Shown here: in pieces, positions 48,073-64,000 of the stretch | Layout: each line of letters begins with the position of its first letter | How positions within the stretch are numbered: position 1 is the stretch's first letter | DNA from: Rhizopus sp. PT2906 | Lineage: Eukaryota > Mucoromycota > Mucoromycetes > Mucorales > Rhizopodaceae | Direction: 5' to 3' | DNA: 64,000 nt | NCBI GenBank assembly: GCA_025529335.1 | Contig: JAMYHX010000117.1 | Coordinates: 1 to 64,000, forward strand | The notes under the pieces: generated by a model | Databases searched by the model: none | What the model saw: the letters and a program-made list of their open reading frames with translations, nothing else | What the model was told of the DNA's origin: nothing | Translations under genes and position numbers: made by a program

Positions 48073-51052
48073 TTCAAACTTTAATAAAACAGTGTTAATC
48101 TTACCCCCTGTTTTTTCATTTAATTTTATTTAATTTATTTATAATCAACAATAACCAGTCATAATCTATTAGTATCCATATTTCAAGACTACATAAATAA
48201 AGAAAGGGAAAGAATGAAAGATAGGAAAATGATAAAAGGAGAGAAAGAGGAGTCCAAAAGGGGAAAAGGGCCGGTGCCCTATCTGTTCGTTAGAATAGCA
48301 AACTATACTGAACACACATCTTAAACTAATTTTATTATTTGCCACGGTTGTTGTTTCGGTTAAACAATTAATACCATTCAAATAGCTTTGTCTTTTAACT
48401 CCTTTTTTACTGGATTTATAATTCACAATTAGGTATATCTGGGGAGAAAATCTATTTAAGAGACAGTTAGTGTTCCGGAATTAAGGTTACACTAACGCTA
48501 ATATGCAACAGCTATGTTGAGCCCTCATTTCAAAGTCCACTTAAAAGTGTATGGTGTCAGATATATCTCGGATGAAAGTTACAAGTGACGATCTTTTTCG
48601 ATTTATTTAAAGAACTATATTTAGGCAAATCAACCAAATCATTGGGTAAAATTAATGAAAAAAAGAACAATTCCGGGCGGGGATCTTGACAGGGGGTTGG
48701 TAGAGTGGATGAAAAGATTGGCAGCTCGTTGTGAAACCCTAGCTATAAAAAAAAGCATGCTTATTCTGTTATAGAAAAAGAAAATGAAATGAAAAGCAAT
48801 GCCTTATAGATTTTATTTTCAAGACGCGTCATTCCAAGCGCGTACTTTTTTTTTTCTCTTTCTCTTTCTCTCTTTTTATCTCTCTCTTTTTTTTTTATCT
48901 ATCCATTGCTTTGCTTTTTGTGTTTATTGTTTTTCTATTATTTCATCATTGGAAAACGTAGATCAAGAGTCACAATGACAACAAAGCAAAAAAAAAAAAA
49001 TCAAAGCGTTTCCTTATTTTGCGCTTTGTACACCCTTTTCTTCCCAAATTATATATGAGAGTGCGCCCATTCAATGTTTATCCAAAACGAAGCAATGCTT
49101 CAATGCACTCTTTAGGCACATGTTGGTCAACTTTTTTGCCAAGACCAGATCAAGCAGATCGTGCTCCGTTAGTTACCCAGGTTAACTCTTTCGGTCATTT
49201 TATTTTATTAAAGAGAATTCCCCTTTTTCCCATGTCAGAGCTTAAAAGTAGGAAATTGCCTCTTTAAGGCAGCTCCTTTCACTTCCGAAATTTCATTTGA
49301 CTGTAACACAACGTCTAATATTTTTAATCCGTTCACTTTTATGCAGTGCAACTTGGATTGAGGCAGCGAACAAGACAAAAAACCAGACACGGTCCTTGAA
49401 TTTGTGACAAGGAAAATAAGTAGTGAGAGAGAGAGAACTGCACATGTTTCCAATCTTAATATCGATCAGATCGGAATATGATAAAATATATACAAATATA
49501 CCCTCTCTCGTCTATATTGCTTCTGTTGGATGCGCACTTTTTAAATTGATGATGCAAGAAGCAAGTAAATGAAAATTAACAAGTCCGTTTGTATACACAA
49601 ATAACTCGAGGTAGATCTGACTGGTAAAAATTTCAAAATATAGAGTATGAAAAGGAGCTACACGTGTGAATGAGATCAGCTGCCATTGTGGGCTATCACT
49701 GTCTTTTTTTTTATCGGATAAATATTTATGTGAGAATCACACATTATGGGCCAAGGCTAGCCTAAGATAGTGACCGTGCGTGCTTATTGGTATTGATTAG
49801 TCATACAGCGTGTCCCAAAGACGAATATATGCAACATATGAAAATCAATGCCATTCGTTATTCAGACAGAAGTGGCCGCATTGATTTATTAAAAATAAAC
49901 TTTCACCCTTGTGAACACTCCACTACAGAATGAGATTTACGCTGTATACATAACATTGTTCAATTTGGTGCTGGCGGATACGTTATCTCAAAATATTCTA
50001 ATAACAAGCTTTTTACAAGGTATTCATGTAAGCAAATCATATAATGTTACTTTTTTCTTTTTCTAATGACGATCGTAAAGTAACTTTTGGAGAAACCAAA
50101 GACATATCGATATATCGAATATAGGAAATCCTGCCCGGAAAATGAAATATCTAGAGTTGGTAGCCGAATGTCCTAAGCCTTTTTTTGTTTTTGAAATGGA
50201 AAGTTGAATTTCAGCCAATAACATTCATTCGACAGAAAGTGAGCCCTGAGTCAAAGCTTGTGTAAAGTTTTTGAGAATAGACCTAATATTCATAGCCGAT
50301 AAAGCTATGGAGCTGATTAAAACGAATAAGAAGACACTTAACTTTATAGCTTATAACAAGACAAAAAGAATTCTTTAAAAGATAGGTCAACACTTGCCAC
50401 TGTTGAAGATATTTCCCTCATTTTGCAAATAAATCGCTTACAATAGAGTAATGACTATCTATTGAAAACATTTTTGATGACCTGAAAATACGCAAAAGCA
50501 TCAATTTTTATAAAAGTTATCAAGAACTAAGTGTGAATATATTATTTTAATATATCTACAACTGTATATGTAGCGTGTCATGTATGCTCGCATATAGTTT
50601 GAATCTGAAGGAGATTAGGACCCACCAAAATCAAAAGCAGCCTGTATATTACGAAGAAATGAATGTTTTAAAACTATTATTGATATGAACTGGTTAAAGC
50701 TATATCTTTAAATTGACTTTTGAGTAAGGATATTCAAGGTATATCGTTACATCAGCAATATCAACCTCTTTTTTCAGGAATCTAGCATTTGTCACGTTTA
50801 TGTTTACTGTCATGTTTTTTTTTGCCATTGGAGTATCCTCCTTGTACCTTACAAATCTTTGTCTCACCATGCTCAACTACAGTCATCAAGTCTACTGCTG
50901 TTTATAAACTGGAGTAGAAACAAACAAAGCATATACCAATTGTAAAAAGAATTGGTAAGTTTAATACGGGAAGGAAATCAAATGGACCTGATTCCTTCAA
51001 GCAAATTTTATTATAAAGCAAGTTTCAATTTACATTATGTATACAAAGACAT

Positions 51053-56162
<5,110 letters not shown>

Positions 56163-56262
56163 AGTAATAAAAAGAAAGAAAAAGAGATACGAAAAAAAAA
56201 AGAGATAGAGATGCATTTTCATGTCTTTTTTTTCCTGCTTGAATTAGTCAGAATCAAAGTCA

Positions 56263-56265
<3 letters not shown>

Positions 56266-56312
<47 letters not shown>
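56266..56312 (+). repeat. Poly-T run of 47 upstream of CCDC124
   Basis: Uninterrupted T ending 30 bases before the start codon at 56,342, so it lies in the promoter or 5' leader. It has exactly the same length as the run at 13,924-13,970. Confidence 0.95.
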
Positions 56313-56341
56313 CCTTTTTTCTTCATTTATTACGTGTTCAA

Positions 56342-57157
56342 ATGGGCAAAAAGGGAACCAATTCGAAAGCAGAAGCTGCCAATGCTAAAAAAGCCGCAGC
56401 AAAGGCAGAAAAAGACAAAGCGAAAGCTGCTGCTAACGAAGCTGCCGAATCTGCCAAGTGGTCTCAAGGCGCTAAGAAGAACAAGAAGGATCTAGAAGAA
56501 GAAAAGAAGGTAAAATAGTTTGGCATTGGATATGTCAATATTAACAAAATAAAAGGCTGCTGCGGCTGCAAGAAAGGCTGAAGCTGCTCGTATCTTGGCA
56601 AGTATTGAACAGTTGTATGTAAAACTTGGAGCTCATGTCTTTTTATAGGCTGAAGAAGAAAAGCAATTCAAATCGAAGCCTGCATTGAAAGGTGCTGATG
56701 TAAGCCTTCTTTTTTGTTTTTTTTTTTTATTATTACTAGAGACTAATGTTGTTTCATGTAGAAAAAAGCAGCACAAAAGAGTGCCAAGGTGGAAGCTGCT
56801 GGTCAATCGCGTCGCGTGATTCCCGAATTCTCTGCGACTGGTATTGATGACGCTTTGGATCTCTTGTCGTTGAATGATTCTTCTGTCAAGGCTAAGGATA
56901 TCGAAAGACATCCTGAGCGTCGATTCAAGGCTGCCTTGATGGCATTTGAGGAACGTGAGATGCCCAACTTTAAGCGTGATAATCCTGGATTGCGTCAGAG
57001 TCAGTTGAAGGAATTGATTTACAAGGCTTTCCAAAAATCCCCTGAGAATCCATTCAATCAAGCCAATGTGTTGCAATACAATGCTACTCAAGATGATGCC
57101 AAGGCCTTGAAGGAAAATAGAAACAAGGAGATCGAAGGTCGTCTACGTACAAATTAG
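56342..57157 (+). CDS. CCDC124/Lso2 ribosome-associated factor
   Basis: Four exons (56342-56509, 56556-56597, 56649-56699, 56762-57157) encode 218 aa. The N-terminal 100 residues are Lys/Ala/Glu-rich coiled coil (KGTNSKAEAANAKKAAAKAE ...). The C-terminal part is a conserved domain with VIPEFSATGIDDALDLLSLN, HPERRFKAALMAFEEREMPN and LRQSQLKELIYKAFQKSPEN, diagnostic for CCDC124/Lso2. Members bind idle 80S ribosomes and help restart translation after starvation. Intron 2 appears to use a GC donor (GCAAGT at 56,598), giving the expected junction AARIL-AEEEKQF. Confidence 0.93.
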
Positions 57158-57261
57158 TTTAAAAAAGAAAATATATATCCCCTCCTCTCTTCTTCTTTGT
57201 ATATTATATAGGTTTTATTATTGTTTGTTTGTTACATTATAAATAAAAATCGTTTTCTTGT

Positions 57262-58614
57262 TTACAAGACACGAGCGACGATCTCTTTGAACCCTTTAAT
57301 CTTGTTACATTCTCGCTTGAGGTTATCTGCCTCTGACGTTTCCCACAGACCGGCTGAGATCATTAACCGTGAGTAGCGAAGACAGGCCTCTTCTCGATAA
57401 TAATCATACAACTTCTTATTATATTTACGCTATGAAAAGGGTGAATAAAATGGAGAAAAACCAATTCTCTCTATCAATTACCTCTTTTGCACGCGTGTCC
57501 TCTGGATAATGATGAGTCTGGTGAATCAAGAAATCATCTGGCAACACCCAATAATCAATACCCGCCAAATAAATCTCGTACAAGCATGCTGCCTTGTTCG
57601 CGCCGTACCCAATAAACCGTTCATCGCACCAGGGTGACCCTTCCTTCTTGTAGATCACATAGGGCTCATACGAATAATTGTAATCTGTCACTTTATAGGG
57701 TTGCGATGACTCATACCATTTCGAGTAATTGGTCGATCCATGTCCTCTTGTCCAACCAAGATGGAACATATCGATCTTACCTTGCTGCACAATCGTCATC
57801 AGATCGTTCTTTTCCGTCGGAAACGTCCTCCAATCCTCTCCGTCCTGCTCCACAATGAACTCAAACGCGGGAATCACGACTGCGCCTTTACCCTGTCTCA
57901 ACTTGTCCATGACCTCAGTGTGTCGTTTGAGAGACTGTCTGAAATCGGTGCACAAGTGAAAATCGACGTCAAGCATCATGATGTATTCAGTACGTGCAAA
58001 CAGTTTGGCAGCGTTACGCCACATGTTGAACTGTCGGTCAAACTTGTCGACGATGAGATGAATGTCTACGAATCGGGCCATGTCCGGATTAGCTTGGTAC
58101 ATACTGTGAAGGTCATTGAGGATGGTATGTTTCTCGTGGTCATCATTCACATGAATCGCTGCCGAAATCGGTCCCTTGTATCGTGTGGCTAGCCGACTGA
58201 GCACAGGAAACCGGTTGTGGGTGACCAAGGTGGCAATAGAGATATCTTCAGAGTCAAATGTATCGGTTGCTTTAAAATAATAAGGAATCACTTTGCCTGG
58301 TCCCATGGCATCAGAAAACACTTTGCTCAGCAATTGTTGTTCTGGTATCGTGTGTTCCACTATGCCTACAAAAGTCAATATGAACTCAAAAAAAATTGTA
58401 AAAATAAACCTTGATCATTCTTCCAAGAGACTAATTGAGATGAATTGTATTTGGTGCCTAGTTGACTTATTGTCGTTGTCTGTTTTGTTGTTTGTGTGCT
58501 CTTGGAATGCCAGCCAAAGGTAACAAGATAAAGGGTTGAATAGATGAAAGCGCCTATCAAATAAGCATATAGGCTCCATCGAATCGCTCCAACCAAGAGT
58601 CGTGTTCCTTTCAT
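57262..58614 (-). CDS. GT49 glycosyltransferase (LARGE-like), second copy
   Basis: Three exons (58614-58410, 58365-57482, 57429-57262) give 418 aa. A short N-terminal tail and a membrane anchor (SLYAYLIGAFIYSTLYLVTF, residues 14-33) indicate a Golgi type II enzyme. Conserved blocks are ISIATLVTHNRFPVLSRLAT, YIMMLDVDFHLCTDFRQSLK with the metal-binding DVD, VVIPAFEFIVEQDGEDWRTF, SYEPYVIYKKEGSPWCDERF and FLIHQTHHYPEDTRAKE. This copy is closer to the animal LARGE/B4GAT1 pattern than the one at 14,146-15,870, sharing the same DxD and YEPYV landmarks. The acceptor substrate is unknown. Confidence 0.88.
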
Positions 58615-58815
58615 GGTGAAAAGAGAGAAAAGAGCAGAGAAAAGAGGAAAATATAGCTAATTAGGGATAATTTAGAGGTAGTACGGCGTGTTACATTCAA
58701 TTTAAAGATTTTTTTTTATTTGTTACAAAATGTTGTCAATATATATATATAAATGCGCAAGTGTTGCATAAAGTGGACCTTTCTCAATTAAATATATGTA
58801 AATGGGTGTGATTAT

Positions 58816-60645
58816 TTATAATTTAGCAGAAGGAGCGATCGTGACGATATCATCATAGAGCATGGTTGTCAGGAAATCATCATAACGCTCGCCTGTGACA
58901 TTGGTAGCAAAGATGCGCTTGGCAGCTTCGTACTTGGATGAAGCATATTTAGGACCCAAGCTTTTCTTGATCTTGTCTGTTTCTTCATCGAGGATCTTTA
59001 AGAGGTAATCGCCTGTGATGACCTTACCGTCAGAGGTACGAGCCTTATGACGAGCCCATTGCCAGAGTTGAGAACGTGAGATTTCGGCAGTAGCAGCGTC
59101 TTCCATGAGATTCATAATGGGCACACAGCCGGTGCCTCGTAACCAAGATTCCATATAAGCCAAACCAACTTGGATGTTGTCGCGAATACCCTTTTCGGTG
59201 ATGGCGCCCTTGAAGTTGACATTGAGTAAGTCAAGGCTGGACACTTGGACATCTTCACGGCGGACATGGATTTGATTAGGTTGAGGCATGTGTTCATTAA
59301 AGATGTCGAGAGCAATCTGAACGAGAGCAGGGTGAGCGACCCAGGTACCGTCATGACCAGCAGTGACTTCTCTCAACTTGTCAGTACGGACCTTGGTCAT
59401 GGCAGCTTCGTTTGCTTTGGCATCGTCCTTGATGGGGATTTGAGCAGCCATGCCTCCCATAGCATGGACACCACGCTTGTGACATGTCTGGATCAACAAA
59501 CGGACATAGGCATCCATGAAGGGAACAGTCATAGTCACGGCAGAACGGTCGGGTAAGACGTATTCAGGGTGCTGACGAAGCTTCTTGATGAATGAAAAGA
59601 TATAGTCCCATCGTCCACAGTTAAGACCAGAGGAGTGTTCGCGTAATTCATAAATGATCTCGTCCATTTCAAAGGCAGCAAGGATCGTTTCAATCAAGAC
59701 GGTACCGCGAATGGTGCCTCGGGGAATGTTGATCATGTCTTGAGCAACATTAAAGATATCATTCCATAATCTACCACACAAAAAAGCCCATCAGTTTCAT
59801 CTCTTTTTTTTTTTTTCTTCTTTCTTCCTACCTGGCTTCCAAATGAGATTCCATCTTGGGCAAGTAAAAGTAAGGACCTTTACCGCGTTTGATGAGTTCT
59901 TTGGCGTTGTGGAAGAAGTAGAGAGCGAAATCAAAAATGGAGGCAGAACAAGGTTCACCATCGACAATGACATGCTTTTCAACCATGTGCCATCCTCTAG
60001 GTCTGCATATATAAAATACACAAGTTAGTCCGAAACATTCCCAAAAGGGGTAATGGTTTGCTGTTACCTAACAATGAGTGTTGCCAACTTGCCATCCTTA
60101 CGAAGCTCGTATTTCTTGCCGTTGGGATTAGCAAAGGAAATCGATTCACGGACAGCGTCACGCAAATTAACTTGACCACTGATCATATTTTCCCATGTGG
60201 GTGCACTTGAGTCTATATTTAAAAAGTGAATACAAGAGTATATAAATGGATAATAAATATTACCTTCAAAGTCGGCCATGAATGTATAAGCTCCCGAGTT
60301 CAAGGCATTGATGATCATCTTGCGGTCAACAGGACCAGTGATTTCCACACGACGGTCTTGAAGACCAGGAGCAGGAGGAGCCGCACGCCAGTTAGGATCG
60401 TTACGAATATAAGCTGTTTCAGGTAAGAAATCAGGAAGGACACCACGGTCAAGTTCTTGTTGACGAAGAGCACGTTTCTGTAAGAGTGTCTTTCGGGTAG
60501 GATTGAAAATACGATGAAGGGTAGCGACAAATTGTAATGCTTGAGGAGAAAGGATTTCGGTTTCAGCAGCAGTGACAGGTGCCAAGATGGCTACACCAGG
60601 AACAGTGGACTTTAATAAACTTGCGGATCTTGCGGCGACAGACAT
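58816..60645 (-). CDS. Malate synthase (glyoxylate cycle)
   Basis: Condenses acetyl-CoA and glyoxylate to malate. Four exons (60645-60264, 60212-60068, 60002-59832, 59770-58816) give 550 aa. Landmarks: [54 protein letters not shown], the catalytic segment [40 protein letters not shown], and the late acidic stretch [24 protein letters not shown] region ([20 protein letters not shown]). The protein ends SAKL, a type 1 peroxisomal targeting tripeptide variant (AKL), fitting a peroxisomal or glyoxysomal location when cells grow on lipid or two-carbon sources. Confidence 0.97.
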
Positions 60646-62564
60646 TTTGAATTAAAGAAGAAAAAAAAGAAAGAGAGAGAGAGAGAAAGGATCTAAATTT
60701 ATATAAATGTGCTTACTACACATCATCATTATCTTTGTTCTCATATTTTTCTCAAGTGACTGTTATTCCACCGAGTCAAACAAAAAACCCTTTGGAAAAC
60801 AAGACGTTATCACATGTCACTTTTAACACATTCACATGAATTAAAGGTGAAAAAGCGGAAGGACATGGATAAAGGTTTTCTTAGGGAGGTAAAGTATGTG
60901 AAGTTGCATTTAAGGGTCAAACTTTCCCTTACTTTCTTTTACCTTTCAATATAAAAAGCGAATATTCTAAAGCCGACCTTGGCCCCCCTCCCTCCTTCGT
61001 CCTTCTTTACCTCCTCCTTATAAAAAAAATACATAGGGTATAATTGTCAAGTTGTAACTGTTATTGACCACAATTTCAAATCCCGATGATTTGTGATGAC
61101 CAATTTTATTGAAATGTAAGATTGCATAAGGGCCATGAAAAAAAAAATTACGCTTATTTATTTATAAAAAGCGATTATGGACACGTGATGTCTTTATTAC
61201 ATTGATTTTACCTTGGACAATTCAAAGAAGAGGAATGTTTATAGAGCGTCTTTTCAGTAATAGACACATCAAATGTGAAATGATATCACAAAAGAATGTG
61301 AATGCCCGCGAGAGTTCCAGAAATAAATACCGACACGATAATACATCAGATATCGCACTGGATGTACCGTCACACAAGACGTGGATATATAAACCAGGAT
61401 GATTCACAGACTTTTTTTCTTTTTATTACACCAGAATCCTTTTGTCTGTATAAATATGGAAAAGGGTGAACTGCTGTCTATGGATTACGTTGTTGATGAA
61501 AAATAGTATCGTCTTGAAAACATCGACCAAGCGTAATTACACCAATACACCAATTAGGATAAAGTGAGATCTATTTAAAAAATGAGTGCTTTTGCCGCTG
61601 CAAAACAGTTAGAATACATGTTTGTGCGACTGCAAAGGTGGGCGATTACAAGAGAACGATCATTATAGCACGTTTTAAAGACGTCAAAAGATGGGTCATA
61701 GCTTTTCAATGAACAGAAAAGTGTTGTTCTAGATTGTATTGGGTCGTATATAAAAAGAATGATTACCAAAGCCATTCCACAACCAAGTAGAAAACGACAT
61801 TAAAATCTAATGATCAAATAGATCTGTCAGAAGGCTATTTCCTAATATATTTCCTTCATTGGCACGAGTTTTTCTTTCAAAAGCTCTTGGTACGATGGAC
61901 TGTTGGGTAGATACACTTGACTTACATACCACTAATGTCTTTGGTTCTGGATAGTCATTCGCATAACGATGATAATAAGCTGGATTTGTCATTGAACTTA
62001 TTTTTGTTTGCTTTACACCCCTTTTTAGATGCTAGTACAATATATCTTTTGTGTACGTCTTTGGTCGCCAAGGGTTTTTGTCTTTAATACTAATATTGAA
62101 TGCTTTATGTGGTTTTTTATGTTGATTAAAACAGTAAAGAGTCAACTGACAGCCTTTATTGTTGAATAGAAAGAAGGACAAGTAAATGAGTTTACAGTAT
62201 GAATATTTAAATTGACAAATGGCTCCAGATATCTAAAGTCGTCTATTACATGAGACCGAGAGATTATGCGATTTATAAACACGCATCTGATACATAGGGC
62301 CATGAAAAAGAGTCTACGTAATGTTTGTGATACGGAAAGCTTGCAGTATTCGCACTTTGAATTCAGACAAATAAGAATTATTTTCGGACAGATATTTAGT
62401 TTACCTTTTTGTCAGAAGTTAGTTATTCAGACAAGTTGAATATGAAATGTATTTTGGTAGATTGAAGATAGATCGTGAAGAATTAAATAGTTAATACATC
62501 TTGTTCGTAAACTTAATAACTGATACAACTTGCACTGTATGGACGTATGAGAGAGTCATGTCAG
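60646..62564. other. Intergenic between malate synthase and Fanzor copy D
   Basis: No gene can be supported. A minus-strand ATG frame at 61,807-61,992 begins MTNPAYYHRYANDYPEPKTL and looks protein-like, with a possible donor GTATGT after Leu-Val; it may be the first exon of a small unrecognised gene. Purine-rich leader DNA of malate synthase occupies 60,646-60,700. The part closest to 62,564 is the 3' flank of Fanzor copy D, where its guide RNA and element end would be expected. Confidence 0.4.
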
Positions 62565-64000
62565 TCATACGGGAGGCTGATCACTAGTTGCACCTTGACG
62601 CATGAAAACATCAAGACGCTGATTGTTGTTTCTTGCAGCGAATGGAAATATGTCCAAGATGTTATTTACAGCCATGACATCACGATTCCATATGATATTG
62701 CAAGTGCTTTGTTTACACTTCAATACTGTATGTACCCTTCGCTTTGACTTCTCGGTTACAACATTGTCCATATTTCTATTTTTACACCTGTTGCATATTT
62801 GGCTTGTCAAATATTCATCTACCATAAATATTTCTAATTGGTTTCCGCAATATTTTTGCAAAGCTTTTTTTTATAAGGCGGATAAGTGCTCATCTGTTTC
62901 CTCTCAGGTTGCTGTTAAATATACCATCACCAAAAGCAATTATTGTTTTTCTGGGCTTGTCAGGATGATCAAGAGGAGCAGGAGGACAATATTTGCTTTC
63001 ATTTTCAGCAGACGATGTCTTGACCCCAGTAGATGTCTTCTTGTTATACTTTACACTCCCGTGCATTAACCGTTTACATATTTCATGCACCCCTTTTTGT
63101 TTACGAATATAGCATTGCAACTTCAATTTTGATGATCTACAGAACTTTGCTTGCTTAAGTAAACAAGTAAAAAAAAAAATTATGCTTTGCACTTACCAAG
63201 CATTTTCATTATAGCAACTTTTAATATCATCATACAAACTGTCTCTCTTCGCAGGCTTTTGCAAACTCTGTGATATTTGGTGTCTTCAGTGAGCTTAAAT
63301 TAGAAATTTTCAAAAACTGAGCCGTGTTGTTCTTGATGCTTCTTTCGTATAAAATTTGCATTATTATAACCACACAGATGATGATACCCATCCAAACTTG
63401 TTGCCCTTTGCCTTCCAGATGTATCTACGGCGGTTAAGATTGTAGAAACACCTGGGTCTACCCCCCAAATATCACAACCATTTCGGATGTCATCAATAAA
63501 ATCTGAGGGATTTTTAGTTGTTGCCAAATATCTCTTGACAGTTCGGGTAAAAAGAAAAGATATCGAATAACCATTCGTCGTTATAACGTTTCTATTAATG
63601 ATAATTAGATATTCCTGTATTGTATTATTGTTTTACACATAGCTTACTTAAACTTCTTCTTCCCACTCGTAAGACTATCTCTAGTACGAAATCCTAATTT
63701 GGTAAAATTGAACAAATGATAGTAAAAGTCAATCAAGTCAGATTCGGCTTTCTTCCCTTTCGGGTAATTTGGTATACCACATTGTTTCACCAGTCTCCAA
63801 AAAGCTTGAGCATCAATTTGTATTGATTTTGTCTGAACAGAATATATAGGCGCAATGGAAAAAAAAAAAACGGCATCCTCTTTTGTCAATGTATTTAGCA
63901 GGAGTGAACGTGCCATCTTGTATTCTTGTTTTAACTGTATCAATAAAATTTTGAATTACTGATACTTGTTGAGGAGTAAGCTTGGCTAGTTTTTTTTTTT
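62565..64000 (-). pseudogene. Fanzor nuclease, copy D (5' end outside window, lightly damaged)
   Basis: The gene enters from beyond 64,000 and runs leftward. The N-terminal part includes QAFWRLVKQCGIPNYPKGKK, ESDLIDFYYHLFNFTKLGFR and, across a short intron, NVITTNGYSISFLFTRTVKR. RuvC-I is IWGVDPGVSTILTAVD (about 63,450), RuvC-II is TIIAFGDGIFNSNLRGNR (about 62,910), and the zinc ribbon is SQICNRCKNR ... LKCKQSTC (CxxC and CxxxxC complete). RuvC-III is IIWNRDVMAVNNILDIF (about 62,660). The catalytic motifs are intact, unlike copy A. Damage seen is a frame change at about 62,885 and a second in the A run at 62,866-62,874, plus a stop after NFRuvC-I exon (VFENF) that might instead be an intron. 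If these are sequencing slips the gene could be functional. Confidence 0.75.

Larger units (their letters stand above)
44563..51052. other. 6.5-kb gene-poor region
   Basis: No gene can be supported on either strand. Contents noted: a GT repeat (45,171-45,193), a palindrome resembling an RFX X-box (45,479-45,491), a perfect 12-bp hairpin (48,045-48,072), and pyrimidine-rich tracts near 48,850-48,900. A helical minus-strand frame at 46,914-47,123 (ending YIEREFAFLKKHV) and a short frame at 47,569 (MKLYLWKASPLS) look slightly protein-like but cannot be joined into a gene. No tRNA-like A/B boxes were found. Non-coding RNA or fast-evolving short genes remain possible. Confidence 0.45.

Overview
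The window looks like nuclear DNA of an early-diverging filamentous fungus, most likely Mucoromycota (Mucorales). The evidence is AT-rich intergenic DNA, many very short introns (about 45-80 nt, mostly GTAAG...TAG), compact spliced genes, GT49 glycosyltransferases, an FG nucleoporin, and decayed transposons of kinds seen in Mucorales. The species is not identifiable by eye. Exon coordinates were worked out by hand from splice signals. In each multi-exon gene given exact exons, the phases add up to one open frame.

Layout. 1-2,755: a broken Fanzor (eukaryotic TnpB-like RuvC nuclease) gene. 3,007-4,808 (-): histidyl-tRNA synthetase. 4,809-8,123: gene-poor, with decayed ORFs. 8,124-9,246 (-): OMA1-like mitochondrial metalloprotease. 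9,600-12,000: repeat remnants, including a DIRS-like reverse transcriptase piece. 12,945-14,050 (+): secreted acid phosphatase-like protein. 14,146-15,870 (-): LARGE-like GT49 glycosyltransferase. 16,003-17,293 (-): ketol-acid reductoisomerase. 18,056-24,262: a transposon graveyard with a divergent RuvC/TnpB-like gene, a Mutator-like transposase pseudogene and a second Fanzor relic.

24,504-25,040 (-): profilin. 25,887-29,675 (+): FG nucleoporin, Nup58/Nup49-like. 30,046-31,326 (+): membrane-anchored protein with a DUF4097-like repeat domain. 31,411-33,402 (+): PDK1 kinase. 33,800-35,661 (-): possible ATRIP. 36,811-39,426 (-): multi-KH RNA-binding protein. 40,003-41,254 (+): Ydj1-type DnaJ. 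41,424-42,916 (-) and 43,115-44,562 (+): divergent pair RPN6/RPN7 of the 19S proteasome lid. 44,563-51,052: 6.5 kb without a convincing gene. 51,053-56,162 (-): full-length ABCC/MRP transporter. 56,342-57,157 (+): CCDC124/Lso2. 57,262-58,614 (-): second GT49 enzyme. 58,816-60,645 (-): malate synthase. 62,565-64,000 (-): a third Fanzor copy running off the window.

The host genes are ordinary housekeeping genes with no shared pathway, except the RPN6/RPN7 pair and the two GT49 enzymes. The unusual content is the density of RuvC/TnpB-type (Fanzor) loci: four in 64 kb. Three are clearly related to one another, one (18-20.7 kb) is strongly divergent, and all appear damaged. Several intron oddities are also recorded: a stop-codon-only exon, a 5-nt first coding exon, an 18-nt exon in a kinase catalytic loop, and two GC-AG introns.
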